DNA of 64,000 bases from Cohnella ginsengisoli (lineage in GTDB: Bacteria > Bacillota > Bacilli > Paenibacillales > Paenibacillaceae). Position numbers and translations under genes: made by a program. How positions within the stretch are numbered: the first letter of the stretch is position 1; each line of letters starts with the position of its first letter. The stretch is taken from positions 2,145,868 through 2,209,867 of the forward strand of contig NZ_JAPDHZ010000002.1 in NCBI RefSeq assembly GCF_029525555.1, in the 5' to 3' direction. The notes beneath the pieces are model-generated. The model was not told the DNA's origin and did not search any database. It worked only from the letters and a program-made list of their open reading frames with translations. Below are positions 1 to 8,782 of this stretch, piece by piece.

Positions 1-2
1 GT

Positions 3-26
3 TATCGTCTCCCAGTTAGCTAAATT
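3..26 (-). repeat. R-box of the dispersed palindromic cassette repeat (left-edge copy)
   Basis: It matches the R-box seen at 4408-4435, 5839-5865 and elsewhere: two partly complementary arms around a GTCTCC-type centre, ending in GTTAGCTAAA. It starts 6-7 bp beyond the stop codon of the small gene at 33-266, the same gene-to-R-box arrangement as in the other units. The hairpin and L-box would lie left of the window. Confidence 0.5.
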
Positions 27-32
27 TTCGAA

Positions 33-266
33 TCAACGGCGCGTACCCCTGTAGCTTTTCATTAGGTTAAAAACCAAGTAAACAACACTTGTACAGAGCA
101 AGAAAATCCTATCAAGTTTGAAATTAAGCTCGGTATTACTTCCACTGAAAATGTATTCGTTGTAAAAGAAATGATTTTCGAGATTATAAGAACGTCCTGA
201 AGCATCCAAGACGATTTTACTGCCGATAACATCGACTAACCAACACGCCAAGATATAAGAAAGCAA
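33..266 (-). CDS. Small predicted membrane protein, function unknown
   Basis: AT-rich 77-codon frame. A hydrophobic stretch near the N-terminus and a second near residues 52-68 suggest two membrane segments around a short polar loop; the C-terminus is basic (KSYRGTRR). The start is uncertain. The TTG at 266 has no ribosome binding site, while the frame stays open upstream through a hydrophobic stretch (KKILVIAVLLL) towards a GAGGAG near 317, but without ATG, GTG or TTG. The true start may be unusual or masked by a sequence error in the A8 run. The stop lies just before an R-box, so it behaves as the first gene of the cassette-like series. No family was recognised. Confidence 0.45.
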   Translation of the reverse strand: MLSYILACWLVDVIGSKIVLDASGRSYNLENHFFYNEYIFSGSNTELNFKLDRIFLLCTSVVYLVFNLMKSYRGTRR

Positions 267-401
267 AAGAACCGCAATAACTAATATTTTTTTTATACTT
301 CGTAAATATCTCTCCTCGAAATATTAGAATAGTCCTCCAATAATATGAAGATAATTAATTAAACTGCTGTCTAGAAAAATGAAATAGGGCTCATTACTTT
401 C

Positions 402-1154
402 TTACTCCCACTGTTCATAACGAGCGTTGTCCGCCAATCTCCGTATCCGGTAGCCGTTTATTGCGAATCCGCCAAGTTCCTCCACGATGCTGTAGTTGGC
501 CCAAGCTCCGGCGACCGCACCGATACCGGGCACCAACTGCAGCATTTTACGGAAGTCGATCGCGTCCCTGTATTCCTTCTGGAAGGTTTCCCAGTCCAGA
601 TCTTTGTAATATTCTGCATCCGACGACCATTGAAGCTTTTCGTTGTTCCAGTCCCGGAACCGGTTCAGCATCATGCTGCGTTTCCTATTCTGCGAGTAGG
701 TCAACTGGAATAGCGATAGGATAAAGATTCGCTCGGAGAAAACGTTGGTCGAATAGCCGTACACATGCGCAAGCTCGAAAAGCAGCTTCATCTTGATCGC
801 GATAAGCGCCGGAAAATCAACCGCGTTGAACAGAATTCCGCCTGCGCCTGTACCGGCGCCTTCGGCTGCGGCGATCTTTTGATAGAGGGAGATGACCTGT
901 CTCGCCTGCTCGTCGGCCTGCTCCAACGTAAGCGAACGCTCAACCATTCTCTTAGGCATATATTCAGCTCCGAAAAGCGTCGTCCGGACAATCGCCTTTA
1001 CGGTTTCCGTTATCGTGTTCTGCACTTTGGCTGGAATGATGGCATTGATCTTGTCTCCGACCTTCTTCGATGCTTTCTCAAGCAGGCCTGGTGTCTTGTA
1101 GAAACTGTTCTCCCAATTTTCCAACTCCTGCCGGACCTTTTCCTCATAGTCCAT
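402..1154 (-). CDS. EcsC family protein
   Basis: A 250-residue protein with the EcsC-family layout: a charged helical N-terminus, then a Gly/Ala-rich hydrophobic centre (AGTGAGGILFNAVDFPAL), a helical region with a YSQNRKR stretch, and a second hydrophobic Gly/Ala segment near the C-terminus (PGIGAVAGAWANY). EcsC was named from the Bacillus ecs ABC-transporter operon, but no ABC genes are next to this copy and its biochemical role is unknown. The ATG at 1154 follows AGGAG at good spacing. It is transcribed divergently from the GH85 gene at 1416, with a 261-bp shared upstream region. Confidence 0.8.
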   Translation of the reverse strand: MDYEEKVRQELENWENSFYKTPGLLEKASKKVGDKINAIIPAKVQNTITETVKAIVRTTLFGAEYMPKRMVERSLTLEQADEQARQVISLYQKIAAAEGAGTGAGGILFNAVDFPALIAIKMKLLFELAHVYGYSTNVFSERIFILSLFQLTYSQNRKRSMMLNRFRDWNNEKLQWSSDAEYYKDLDWETFQKEYRDAIDFRKMLQLVPGIGAVAGAWANYSIVEELGGFAINGYRIRRLADNARYEQWE

Positions 1155-1415
1155 CCGGATCCGCTCCTTCCAACGGTCAATTTATGCCTTTGTTTATTTA
1201 CGCATCTGCCCTGCCTATGATTCATAACGCAGTTCACATCCAAGTTCGTCCCAAATGTGCCAACGATTTCTTTAGTTTCTCCCTTAAATCTTTAATTCGA
1301 ACCCTATTTGTAAGGGGTTTCATATTATAGAGTAGTAGGGATTCAAAATGATACCGTTTAAGAAAAGGAGGCTAGCGGTTACGACGGATTGACGCTCTCA
1401 TGAGGAGAAAAGGAG

Positions 1416-4219
1416 ATGGATGGATTGAAGATTCTCGGAAAGAAGAAGTCCTGGTCCAAGTTCACCGTGCTCAGCGTTTCGACAGCCTTATTCACAGCAA
1501 GCTTTCCGTTTACGGCGGCGGCCGGAGACACGTGGCCTTTCGACGGAGAGCAGGCGCACGGCGCCAACCAACCGAGCGTACATGGCTACACGAGCGGCCA
1601 TATTGCCGACTGGAGCCCCGAACGCGACCCCGATGCGGCTCTGCTCCGCTCCCGCGTTCCGCTTCAACGGCGGATCGCCCCACTTGCCTCTACGCAAGCC
1701 AACCCGAATCTGAACCCGAACGTCCAGATGACGAACGTCAGCGGCGACTACGGGAATGCGTTTATCGAAAACGCGCCTTACACCAACAAGTTCGCCCAGT
1801 ATCACTTTAACTTCTGGCAGTATGTCGATTACTGGTCTCCTTGGCACGGTACCGCCACGGCCTACACCCCTTCCGAATATTACGACGAGCTGGCCCAGAA
1901 GGATTGGCAGCAAAAGTGGTTCGAGTTCGGCATGCTGAATATCCCCAACCCGACTTACACGGACGCGGCGCACAAGAACGGCGTGATGTCGCTGGCCGGT
2001 ATTTTCTCCTCCAATAACGATCGCGGCCAGCAGACGTACAAGCAGATGATCGTAAAGGATAAGAAAGGCAACTACCCCGTCGCCGAGAAGTTAATCGAGA
2101 TGGCCGAATATTTTGGTTATGACGGTTACTTCGTTAATCAGGAGGAGCAGAATCCCAACGTGGCCGTGGCGGATATTCCCGACTACATCGGGTTTATGAA
2201 AACGCTCCAGAAGGGGGGGGCTGTACGTTCAATGGTACGACTCGCTGAATACCGCGACCGGCGCCAATACGTTCGCCCGGACGATTAGCGACAACAACGT
2301 CTCGTTCTTATACGACAAAGCGACGGGCGAACAAGTTTCCCAGTCCTTCTTCTTCGACTATGGAATGGGGAACAGCCAGATTAACGCGGCATCCTCTTAT
2401 CTGAGCAACCTGAACGCCCAATACGGAACGGACTTCGACCTGAAAAAGGTCGGTTTCGCGGGCCTTGAAGCCGGGCGCGACCGGTTCAAGAGCGTTAACG
2501 GCACCGCGCTGAAAAACAAGCTCGATGCAAACGGCCTGCCTCGTCTGAGCTTGGCGACGCTAGGCGCCGACTTCGTGCATGCGGGACTGGACGAGGATAT
2601 GAACCTGAGCTGGCCGGTTCGGCACCGCTCGGAAAATGCGTACCAGTGGATGACCGGCCTGCGCGAACAACTCTGGTGGTCCGGCCCGAACGTCGATCCG
2701 AAAAATACGGCTACCTCCGCCACGAATACGGTCGCCGACGCGTACGCCGACAACCGGTACTGGCCCGGCATCTCTTCGGTCATCGCCGAGCGCTCGGTCG
2801 TCGGTGGAACGAACTTCTATACCCACTTCAACACGGGACACGGTCTCTCCTTCTATCGCGACGGAGCCGTATCGAACGAGGACGAATGGTCGAACATGAG
2901 CCTGCAGGACGTGCCGGTCACCTGGCAGTGGTGGCAGGATACGTCCGGCAGCCGTCTTGCCGTCGACTTCGATTATGGTCCGGATTACGATTTGGGCGAT
3001 TCGGGCCGTCAGACGTACAAGCAGATCGGCGCATACGACGGAGGAAGTTCCCTCGTCGTCAGCGGCAAGCTGGATGCGGAGACGTTCCTGCGTCTTTATA
3101 AGACCGACCTGAACGTCAACCCGAACTCCAAGCTGTCGATCGCATTCAACAAACCGGCTGCGGATGCTTCCTCGATGCAGATCGGGCTTATCTTCGCGGA
3201 TCGTACGGAGGAAGTCGTGAAGATTCCGGTTCCGGATAGCGGCGAAGCGACGAAGGGCTGGCGCACGGCTGAGTTGGACCTTGGCGCTTATGCAGGCCGG
3301 TCGATCGCGGCCTTCGGCCTCGTCTTCGCTCCGGGAGAGGAAGAGATCGGCTCGTATCAGATGAACGTAGGAGAAATCCGGATTCATGACGGCTCCGCCG
3401 TCCGCCCTGAAGGCGCCGTCGGGCATAGAGATCGCGGAGGCGTTCGCCGACACCGGGGAGATGAACATCCGTTGGAAGATGAACGCTAACTACGGAGAGG
3501 TCAAGCAGTACAATGTCTACGTCAACGACACGTTCGTCGGCGGCAAGTATGACGAGGTCTTCTACATCAAGAATCTCCCCGCTCGATCCGGCACGATTAA
3601 AGTGGTTCCGGTAGGCGCCGACGGGCTGGAGGGTGATGCCGCCGTTCTTCCGTTCGACCTGACGAATACGGTGTCGAACGTGCGGGTCGACTCCACGGCA
3701 GACGGCAAGCTGACGATCCGCTGGACCAACCCGTCCAAGCCCGCAGGCAATCTGAAAATCAACGTCGATTCGGTCAACGCGGTGACGTCCAAAAAACCGG
3801 TAAAGCTCAATAAAGTCGTATCTGAAAACACCACCTCCGTTACCTTCGATAAGATGCCGGTTAACGGGGATGGGTACGTAGTAACGATCTCCCCCAAACG
3901 CGCGGACGCAGTGGCGGTAAGCGGCTCGTTTATCGACACGGTCGCGGAGCCGTATGCGGAGAAATGGTATTGGGAAGGCGACACGCTCCATCTGCCGATG
4001 CCGGAGACGAGAGATTGGCGATACTTGTACGTGTATGAGGATGGGGTACTGCGGTCCTTCCCGACCACTTATGGCGTCGGGGACAAAGACCGGATCATCC
4101 GCGGACGCAGCACGAAGGCAAGCCTTGCCTTCACCTCGACAGCGGAGAACGTATCTGTCATTCTCGAGGATTACGCAGGCAACCGCTCAGAGCCGGTCGT
4201 TCTTAGAGGCGACAACTAA
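1416..4219 (+). CDS. Secreted endo-beta-N-acetylglucosaminidase, GH85 (two apparent frameshifts)
   Basis: Likely cleaves the chitobiose core of N-glycans outside the cell. The N-terminus has a KKK stretch and a hydrophobic segment ending FTAAAG, a signal peptide. The GH85 barrel follows, with the family pattern of a tyrosine/tryptophan-rich start (FNFWQYVDYW), a block around VAEKLIEMAEYFGYDGYF, and the catalytic Asn-x-Glu in YFVNQEEQ. The C-terminal third contains beta-sandwich and Fn3-like modules. ATG 1416 follows GAGGAG. Two breaks: an extra G in the G8 run at 2213-2220, and a one-base shift near 3390 that is not in a homopolymer. Correcting both gives about 930 continuous residues. A strong terminator follows. 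The alternative is a real pseudogene. Confidence 0.82.
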
Positions 4220-4234
4220 CCGATCGATTGCTGA

Positions 4235-4281
4235 AAAAACCGCAAAAGGCGCGCTTCCAGCCGCCTTCTTGCGGTTTTTTG
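4235..4281 (+). terminator. Strong rho-independent terminator (bidirectional)
   Basis: AAAAAACCGCAA pairs with TTGCGGTTTTTT, extended by an inner AGGCG/CGCCT pairing. An A6 tract on one side and a T6 tract on the other let it work on both strands. It sits 16 bp after the GH85 stop. Confidence 0.9.
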
Positions 4282-4360
4282 CCTAAGACGTTCAGAAAAT
4301 GCCCATGCCTATTCACTCTGAGCTTCCAATGTCTTGCCAACCAGTGAACCCCATATAAGT

Positions 4361-4435
4361 TTCCCATTAGCTGAACAGCCTGCCCGTGGGATCCGACAGG
4401 CTTTGTATTTAAACTAACGTCTCCCGATAGCGTAA
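4361..4435 (-). repeat. Cassette repeat, full copy (L-box, hairpin, R-box)
   Basis: On the plus strand: L-box with CCCATTAGCTGAA, then CAGCCTGCCCG pairing imperfectly with CCGACAGGCTTTG, then an R-box (AAACTAACG, TCTCC, CGATAGCG). The minus-strand gene at 4409-5092 ends inside the R-box, whose GTTAGTTTAA provides the TAA stop. Confidence 0.7.
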
Positions 4436-5092
4436 TGACTTTTTTATTGAACCAACCCAGACATCTCCTACTTTAACACTATACGTTTTATCTAAACCTC
4501 CAACTGAAAGATGAATTGTTTCGACTTTATAAGCCTTCCCTTTAATAGCTGCAAGTTCCTTTTCACTCATCCAACCTTGCTGGATGTTATCAAGAAGGTC
4601 GCTCTCTGAGTAAACGTCACAATCAATATGGCTGTGCCAATCGAACTTTTCTAACTTCTTTCTAAGGTAAGTGTACTTTCCAAAAGGAAACTGTTTCTCT
4701 TGGTCTCCAACTTCAAATGTTTGGTCGTAAAAGTGAAGATAATCTTTAGAAGCAGCTACCACCTGTGAGTTGATAAATTGAGGATCATATATCCATAATT
4801 TAAGATAAAAGGGTTCTCCAAATTCATTCAACTTCTGATACCAACTTTGATAAACATCCAACATTGCATCTAGAAGAAGGCGGTTAAACCACACAGGAGG
4901 ATTTCTGCGCTGGAGTGCGTAAAATGGATGAATCCAAAGTTTAGCGTAATCCCTTTGGTATTGATTCAGATGTTGTATGTCTAAATCAATAACTCGCTGC
5001 TTCCACTTTTCAATTTTTCGGACGTGTCTTTTCCAACCTCTGATTTTCTTTTTGTTGCTTGTAAACAAATCAACATCCCCTTTACCGCTCAA
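4409..5092 (-). CDS. Conserved-looking hypothetical protein, cassette-type gene
   Basis: A protein of about 220 residues, basic at the N-terminus (TSNKKKIRGWKRHVRKIEKWK), then aromatic-rich helices (WIHPFYALQRRNPPVWF, LLLDAMLDVYQSWY) and a mixed alpha/beta C-terminal half. No catalytic motif, signal peptide or membrane segment is seen. The longest frame starts with TTG at 5092; a TTG at 5068, spaced about 9 bp after AAAGGGG, is a better candidate and would give an N-terminus beginning FTSNKKK. It is bounded by a repeat on each side (4361-4435 and 5113-5207), and its stop is contributed by the repeat. Function not recognised. Confidence 0.65.
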   Translation of the reverse strand: MSGKGDVDLFTSNKKKIRGWKRHVRKIEKWKQRVIDLDIQHLNQYQRDYAKLWIHPFYALQRRNPPVWFNRLLLDAMLDVYQSWYQKLNEFGEPFYLKLWIYDPQFINSQVVAASKDYLHFYDQTFEVGDQEKQFPFGKYTYLRKKLEKFDWHSHIDCDVYSESDLLDNIQQGWMSEKELAAIKGKAYKVETIHLSVGGLDKTYSVKVGDVWVGSIKKSLRYRETLV

Positions 5093-5112
5093 TCAATAAG
5101 CACCAAGCGAAA

Positions 5113-5207
5113 TATTCAGCTAACCTGTCCGTTAGCTGAAATCCAGTTTGCTTCTAAGAGGAGGTTTTGTCTGCCTGCTGTTTGAACTAGCGTTTCCCGC
5201 TAGTTCA
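5113..5207 (-). repeat. Cassette repeat, diverged copy with two perfect sub-palindromes
   Basis: The L-box is a perfect inverted repeat (TTCAGCTAAC, CTGTCC, GTTAGCTGAA). The R-box is another (TTGAACTAGCG, 5-nt centre, CGCTAGTTCAA). The middle contains CTGCCTGC but no complete stem. This copy shows most clearly that each box is itself palindromic. No minus-strand gene ends at this R-box; the next gene is the plus-strand VOC gene. Confidence 0.65.
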
Positions 5208-5243
5208 ATCACCTTTTGTTAATAATCTAATTGCTGTTGTTTA

Positions 5244-5269
5244 GCTACTGACAAACTGTTGTCAGTAGC
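5244..5269. promoter_or_regulatory. Perfect 11-bp hairpin upstream of the VOC gene
   Basis: GCTACTGACAA, loop ACTG, TTGTCAGTAGC. It lies 46 bp before the VOC start. It could be a terminator for upstream transcription or a dimeric-regulator site; the T-tract after it is weak. It does not match the cassette repeat. Confidence 0.45.
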
Positions 5270-5314
5270 GTTTATTTATAATCGGAGTAAGAAACATAAG
5301 GGAGTGGGAAATAC

Positions 5315-5719
5315 ATGCATTTTGCTTCTGTACGCATCATTACCGACGACGTGGATCGTCTCGTCCAGTTCTATGAGAAAGTCATGGGTGTTTCAGCGGA
5401 ACGCCCCGCGCCCATCTTTGCCGAATTCGTTGTGCCCTCATGCACCCTGGCGATCGGCCACTCCCAGACGGTGCAACTGTTCGGCGCTGGTTCCGCAGTG
5501 GCGGCCAACAATCACACTGTCATCCTCGAGTTCCGCGTCCAAGATGTCGATGCCGAATACGAGCGCTTAAAGCCGTTTGTCGACGAATGGGTAAAGGAAC
5601 CAACCACGATGCCATGGGGAAACCGCGCTGTGCTGTTTCGCGATCCCGACGGAAATCTGGTTAATCTCTTCGCACCGGTGACCGAGGAAGCGATCAAACG
5701 GTTCAGAGGCAGGCATTGA
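5315..5719 (+). CDS. VOC-superfamily (glyoxalase/bleomycin-resistance fold) protein
   Basis: A 134-residue protein with two beta-alpha-beta-beta-beta modules: FASVRIITDDVDRLVQFYEKVMG at the N-terminus, and the hallmark PWGNRAVLFRDPDGNLVNLF near the C-terminus. VOC proteins bind a metal, or a ligand in resistance members; the substrate cannot be predicted here. ATG 5315 is preceded by AAGGGAG. It is the only plus-strand gene in the left accessory tract, so it breaks the one-direction pattern of the cassette-like genes. Four further VOC genes or VOC-like proteins lie within the next 9 kb. Confidence 0.85.
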   Translation: MHFASVRIITDDVDRLVQFYEKVMGVSAERPAPIFAEFVVPSCTLAIGHSQTVQLFGAGSAVAANNHTVILEFRVQDVDAEYERLKPFVDEWVKEPTTMPWGNRAVLFRDPDGNLVNLFAPVTEEAIKRFRGRH

Positions 5720-5787
5720 TGAACAGTTGAAGTGAGTGAGACCTCAATTTGTGGTCATTATCTATGCAAGAAATCCGGCATTTTATG

Positions 5788-5865
5788 AAGAAGCAAGGGA
5801 TCTGCTCCCCATGGAGACAGATTCCTTTTAGCTTCTTATTCAACTATCGTCTCCCTTTAGCTTAA
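5788..5865 (-). repeat. Cassette repeat with an unrelated hairpin sequence
   Basis: The R-box (5839-5865: TTCAACTATCG, TCTCC, CTTTAGCTTAA) is typical, but the adjoining stem is a different sequence: AAGAAGC at 5788 pairs with GCTTCTT ending at 5837, with further pairing through GATCTG/CAGATT. The position and shape of the hairpin are kept while its sequence is replaced. The R-box supplies the TAA stop of the gene at 5857-6198. Confidence 0.6.
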
Positions 5866-6198
5866 TCCATGTTCTTCATCAATTAGCCATGAAAATTGTT
5901 GAACAATAGCAATTGCAATTTCAGAAATTGCTTCCTCAAGCACGGAATTTGAGTTGCTCGGAACATTTATTTCAACTAAATTAACCTCTGAAGCCTCGTC
6001 GAGTGTGCTATAGGAGTAGTTTCCATCTTGATTAGCAGAGATGCCTGTTATACTGATAAGTTGCCCATCTACCTTTGTAAAATATCTAAGGTGACTTGAT
6101 TTGTTAAAACCCATTTTAAAGGTTAGGAAATAATCCAATACCTTTGCTTGAATCTTCTCTTTATAGCTTTGAGAATGGATACTCACATAATCATACAT
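5857..6198 (-). CDS. Small hypothetical protein, cassette-type gene
   Basis: A 113-residue soluble protein, acidic at the C-terminus (FSWLIDEEHGLS), with alternating beta-rich segments (RYFTKVDGQLISITGI) and a helical stretch (LEEAISEIAIAIVQQF). No signal peptide or membrane segment and no recognised family. The stop TAA comes from AGCTAA of the R-box at 5839-5865, and another repeat (6229-6321) lies upstream, so it forms a clean single-gene unit. Small proteins of this type are often immunity proteins or other accessory cargo, but the sequence does not prove this. Confidence 0.6.
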   Translation of the reverse strand: MYDYVSIHSQSYKEKIQAKVLDYFLTFKMGFNKSSHLRYFTKVDGQLISITGISANQDGNYSYSTLDEASEVNLVEINVPSNSNSVLEEAISEIAIAIVQQFSWLIDEEHGLS

Positions 6199-6228
6199 AT
6201 CAACACTCCAAGCATTTAGTTCGTTTGG

Positions 6229-6321
6229 TGTAAACTGCCCGTTACTTCAATGGACAATGGCAGCCGATCATTAGACCTGCTGCCGTTGTTATGATGAAGC
6301 TATCGGCTCTCGTTAGCGCAA
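6229..6321 (-). repeat. Cassette repeat, full copy with a divergent stem
   Basis: L-box GTAAACTGCCCGTTACTTCAA, stem AATGGCAGC pairing with GCTGCCGTT, R-box TGAAGCTATCG, GCTCT, CGTTAGCGCAA. The stem differs in sequence from the usual CAGCCTGCCG stem. The R-box gives the TAA stop of the frame at 6313. Confidence 0.65.
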
Positions 6322-6660
6322 TCTTCTTAATATGTTTTTACCGTCAAAATCAAAAACAACCGGTTTGCCTCTAACATTTGGAACCCACCCTAAATCAAGT
6401 GCCTGAATAATAAAATACTCAACATCTCGAGGTCTGATAATTTTCAAATTAAGATGTTCTGTATTTGGGAAGTTTACCCACGCACTGTCAATATCTGATT
6501 TAATGTAAACCTCAAGGCGATTCCCGCGGCTAACTTCATGTTCAACGATTAATATGATGTAACCACTATCTGGAGAAACGGTCCAAATATAACTATCATC
6601 TTTAACTGTTATTTTTCTTGAACTCTTTTTTGTTTATTGTCATTTACTTCGTCCTTATTT
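6313..6660 (-). pseudogene. Hypothetical protein, C-terminal frame with one apparent frameshift
   Basis: A clear coding frame ends at the TAA at 6313 (C-terminus FDFDGKNILRRLR) and runs back through SYIWTVSPDSGYIILIVEHE to about 6625. Upstream it hits a stop, but adding one base to the A5 run near 6630 joins it to a second open stretch (VNKDEVNDNKQKRVQEK). No acceptable start was found, and the 5' end runs into the end of the pentapeptide gene, so this may be a damaged or fused cassette gene. The product is a soluble alpha/beta protein of about 110 residues of unknown family. The stop is supplied by the repeat. Confidence 0.5.
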
Positions 6661-6666
6661 ACAGTA

Positions 6667-7020
6667 TCATCTCGGCAAGATGTGACTCCGTGAGCATGTT
6701 AGCATGAAAGGTATTGTTTTAAATGTTATACCTTCCACCTTCGCTCCTGAGAAATTCGTTCCATCTAAGTAGTTACCTACAAAGACCGCTTTGTTTAAAA
6801 TACAATCAGTAAAAATACATGTCTTCAGATTTGAATTAATAAACTTCGTGTTTTCTAATTTGGAATCTGAAAAGTCAACGGAGAATAAGCACTCCTCAAA
6901 AGTTAAACCTGATAAGTCGACCCCCTTAAAAGCACCTTGCTCGACACAAATTTTGTTGAAAACCCTCTGCCCTTTTTCGAGCATATTGATAAACTCCGTT
7001 TCAGTAACATCTCTGTCCAT
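6667..7020 (-). CDS. Pentapeptide-repeat protein
   Basis: A 117-residue protein. After an N-terminal helix (TEFINMLEKGQRVF) it has successive A(D/N)LxF-type pentapeptides, visible as FKGVDLSGLTFEECLFSVDFSDSKL, TKFINSNLKTCIF and LNKAVFVGNYLDGTNF. These fold as a right-handed quadrilateral beta-helix; some members mimic DNA or protect gyrase, most have no known role. ATG 7020 has GGAGG six bases upstream. An open extension to 7185 runs through the repeat and is not expected to be translated. The last twelve residues do not continue the repeat pattern, hinting at rearrangement where it meets the next frame. Confidence 0.75.
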   Translation of the reverse strand: MDRDVTETEFINMLEKGQRVFNKICVEQGAFKGVDLSGLTFEECLFSVDFSDSKLENTKFINSNLKTCIFTDCILNKAVFVGNYLDGTNFSGAKVEGITFKTIPFMLTCSRSHILPR

Positions 7021-7072
7021 TTTTTCCTCCGAACTCCGTTTTTTGTTAAGTAAACTTCTACACAAGCTCCAC

Positions 7073-7154
7073 TCTATCCTGCCAGTTAGCTCAACAGCCT
7101 GCCGGATCTCGTCGGCAGGCTGTATCATTGAAATATCGTTCCTCGCTAACGCAA
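7073..7154 (-). repeat. Cassette repeat, full typical copy
   Basis: L-box CCTGCCAGTTAGCTCAA, stem CAGCCTGCCG with CGGCAGGCTG around a short loop, R-box TTGAAATATCG, TTCCT, CGCTAACGCAA. The gene at 7146-7958 ends in it through CGTTAG (TAG stop), and the L-box lies upstream of the pentapeptide gene start. Confidence 0.75.
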
Positions 7155-7958
7155 TGAATGCACCGTTTCGCCGTTTATTGCACACACCATTTTACTAAAG
7201 ACATCTTCCCAGTCTAGATTTTCATTAACAATAGCATGTGTTGGGAAAGGAAGCGTATCAAGCAAACCCAATTCGATCCGTTTACGGTTCTCCATAAACG
7301 CAATATTTTGTTCCGTTGCGAATTGGGGCTTAGAACGTATAGATGAAATCCAGGTCTGCTGCTCCCGTACACTAGGTTGGGTTAAGTAAATCAAGACAGG
7401 ATTCATCAAAGAAATTTGATCGGCGATTCCATGAATATGCTGCTCAATTTGGCTAACAGAAGCCTTATAGTGCTTGAATAAATCATGAATTTGATGTTGA
7501 AAAAACACCGCTTCTAGTACAAAAACAGTATCTTTAGTACTCGCAAGTTCAGCAAATCGGGCCCAATGCCTTTGAATCAAATATGTAAACTCCCACAGCT
7601 CGGCTCTGGGCGTATCTGTCCAGCATAACTCTCGGGTCTTTAGCTCGGCATAGAGTACATCCTGCTCGCTGAACTCCCTAACCCCGCGATTGGGCAGCAA
7701 ATAATAATTTCCATCCCTTAAAGCCCGTTTACGAATCTCGTCGGCTGTCTTCGGATAACGCTCAAGAAATCCCCTATACTCCTCTTCTCGGAAGAAAGCA
7801 TGCCCGTTTAAGCTGGATGGATGTCCTTCGGCGCCTTCATCATAAAAACAAGACTGCATTCCTTGTTGCAACAGGTAGTGATGCAATTTCTCCGCTAATG
7901 TTGATTTACCCGTGCCGCACAACCCTTCGACCAAAACCAATTTGCAATCCTTCCGCAT
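7146..7958 (-). CDS. P-loop kinase-like NTPase
   Basis: A 270-residue protein with a Walker A motif (EGLCGTGKST) directly after the first beta-strand, the layout of AAA_33/thymidylate-kinase-like small-molecule kinases. A hydrophobic strand ending in an acidic residue (DTVFVLEAVFF) is the probable Walker B, and there are long helices with a WARF segment. The acceptor substrate is unknown. An upstream ATG at 7991 is possible, but the ATG at 7958 follows GGGGGAA and places the P-loop at the usual distance. Its 3' end abuts a cassette repeat. A second, unrelated P-loop kinase with the same character lies at 42167-42691. Confidence 0.65.
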   Translation of the reverse strand: MRKDCKLVLVEGLCGTGKSTLAEKLHHYLLQQGMQSCFYDEGAEGHPSSLNGHAFFREEEYRGFLERYPKTADEIRKRALRDGNYYLLPNRGVREFSEQDVLYAELKTRELCWTDTPRAELWEFTYLIQRHWARFAELASTKDTVFVLEAVFFQHQIHDLFKHYKASVSQIEQHIHGIADQISLMNPVLIYLTQPSVREQQTWISSIRSKPQFATEQNIAFMENRKRIELGLLDTLPFPTHAIVNENLDWEDVFSKMVCAINGETVHSLR

Positions 7959-8078
7959 GCGATTCCCCCATTCCCCTATAACTTGGTTCATTGATATGGT
8001 TAGTACAACTGGGCAAGTTTGATATCTTCTAAAGGTACTGGTGCCGTAACCTTTCCCTCTTTGCGATTCATCCCGCCG

Positions 8079-8750
8079 TTAACTTACGCCATAAAGGTTA
8101 AGATAATCCTCTATTTTATTTTTCATCGCATTGTCGATCGCAATCTTCCCATCGATCTCACGATTATGCAGAAAATTGAGGATATCCTCTATTGTCACAA
8201 TAGCGCTGGTCTGAATACCAAAATCATCATTTAGTTCTTCAATCGTTGTTTTATTTTTCTGCCCTCTTTCCAAACGGTCGACAGATACGATTAAGTTTGT
8301 GATCCTAATCTCCGCAATACGGCCAAGTAGTTCCAAACTTTCACGTACCGCGGTGCCAGCTGTGATTACATCTTCAATAATGGCGATGCGATCGTTGCTT
8401 TGAGGAATATAGCCGATGATTTGCCCTCCCTCGCCATGATCTTTCTTCTCCTTGCGATTAAAGGTGACCGAAATGTCCCTGCTGTATTTATGATAAAGAG
8501 CAGTTGATGCAGCCACCGCTAGTGGGATTCCCTTATAAGCAGGACCAAACAAAACATTCACTGACTTATCCATCTTCGTCTCTATGCAATCTGCATAGTA
8601 TTCGCCTAAAATCGCAAGTTGCTTCGCAGTTCGAAAGTTCCCTGTGTTTATCATGTATGGCGTCTCTCTGCCGCTTTTGGCTACAAAATCACCGAATATA
8701 AGCACATTGGATTTAAATAGAAATTCAATAAATTCGCCTTTAAAACTCAT
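8079..8750 (-). CDS. pyrE: Orotate phosphoribosyltransferase
   Basis: Makes orotidine 5'-phosphate from orotate and PRPP in pyrimidine synthesis. The 223-residue protein has the type I PRTase PRPP-binding signature (IAIIEDVITAGTAV), a flexible loop rich in Lys/Gly (FNRKEKKDHGEGG), and the N-terminal GRETPYMINTG block of OPRTases. ATG 8750 follows GGAGG. Neighbours are unrelated (no other pyr genes), so this is a stand-alone, lower-GC copy, possibly acquired or additional to a chromosomal pyr operon. Its stop lies in a GTAAGTTAACGG stretch faintly similar to an R-box. Confidence 0.9.
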   Translation of the reverse strand: MSFKGEFIEFLFKSNVLIFGDFVAKSGRETPYMINTGNFRTAKQLAILGEYYADCIETKMDKSVNVLFGPAYKGIPLAVAASTALYHKYSRDISVTFNRKEKKDHGEGGQIIGYIPQSNDRIAIIEDVITAGTAVRESLELLGRIAEIRITNLIVSVDRLERGQKNKTTIEELNDDFGIQTSAIVTIEDILNFLHNREIDGKIAIDNAMKNKIEDYLNLYGVS

Positions 8751-8782
8751 TACAAGGAAGCCTCCTAATCTTTATTGTCCAT

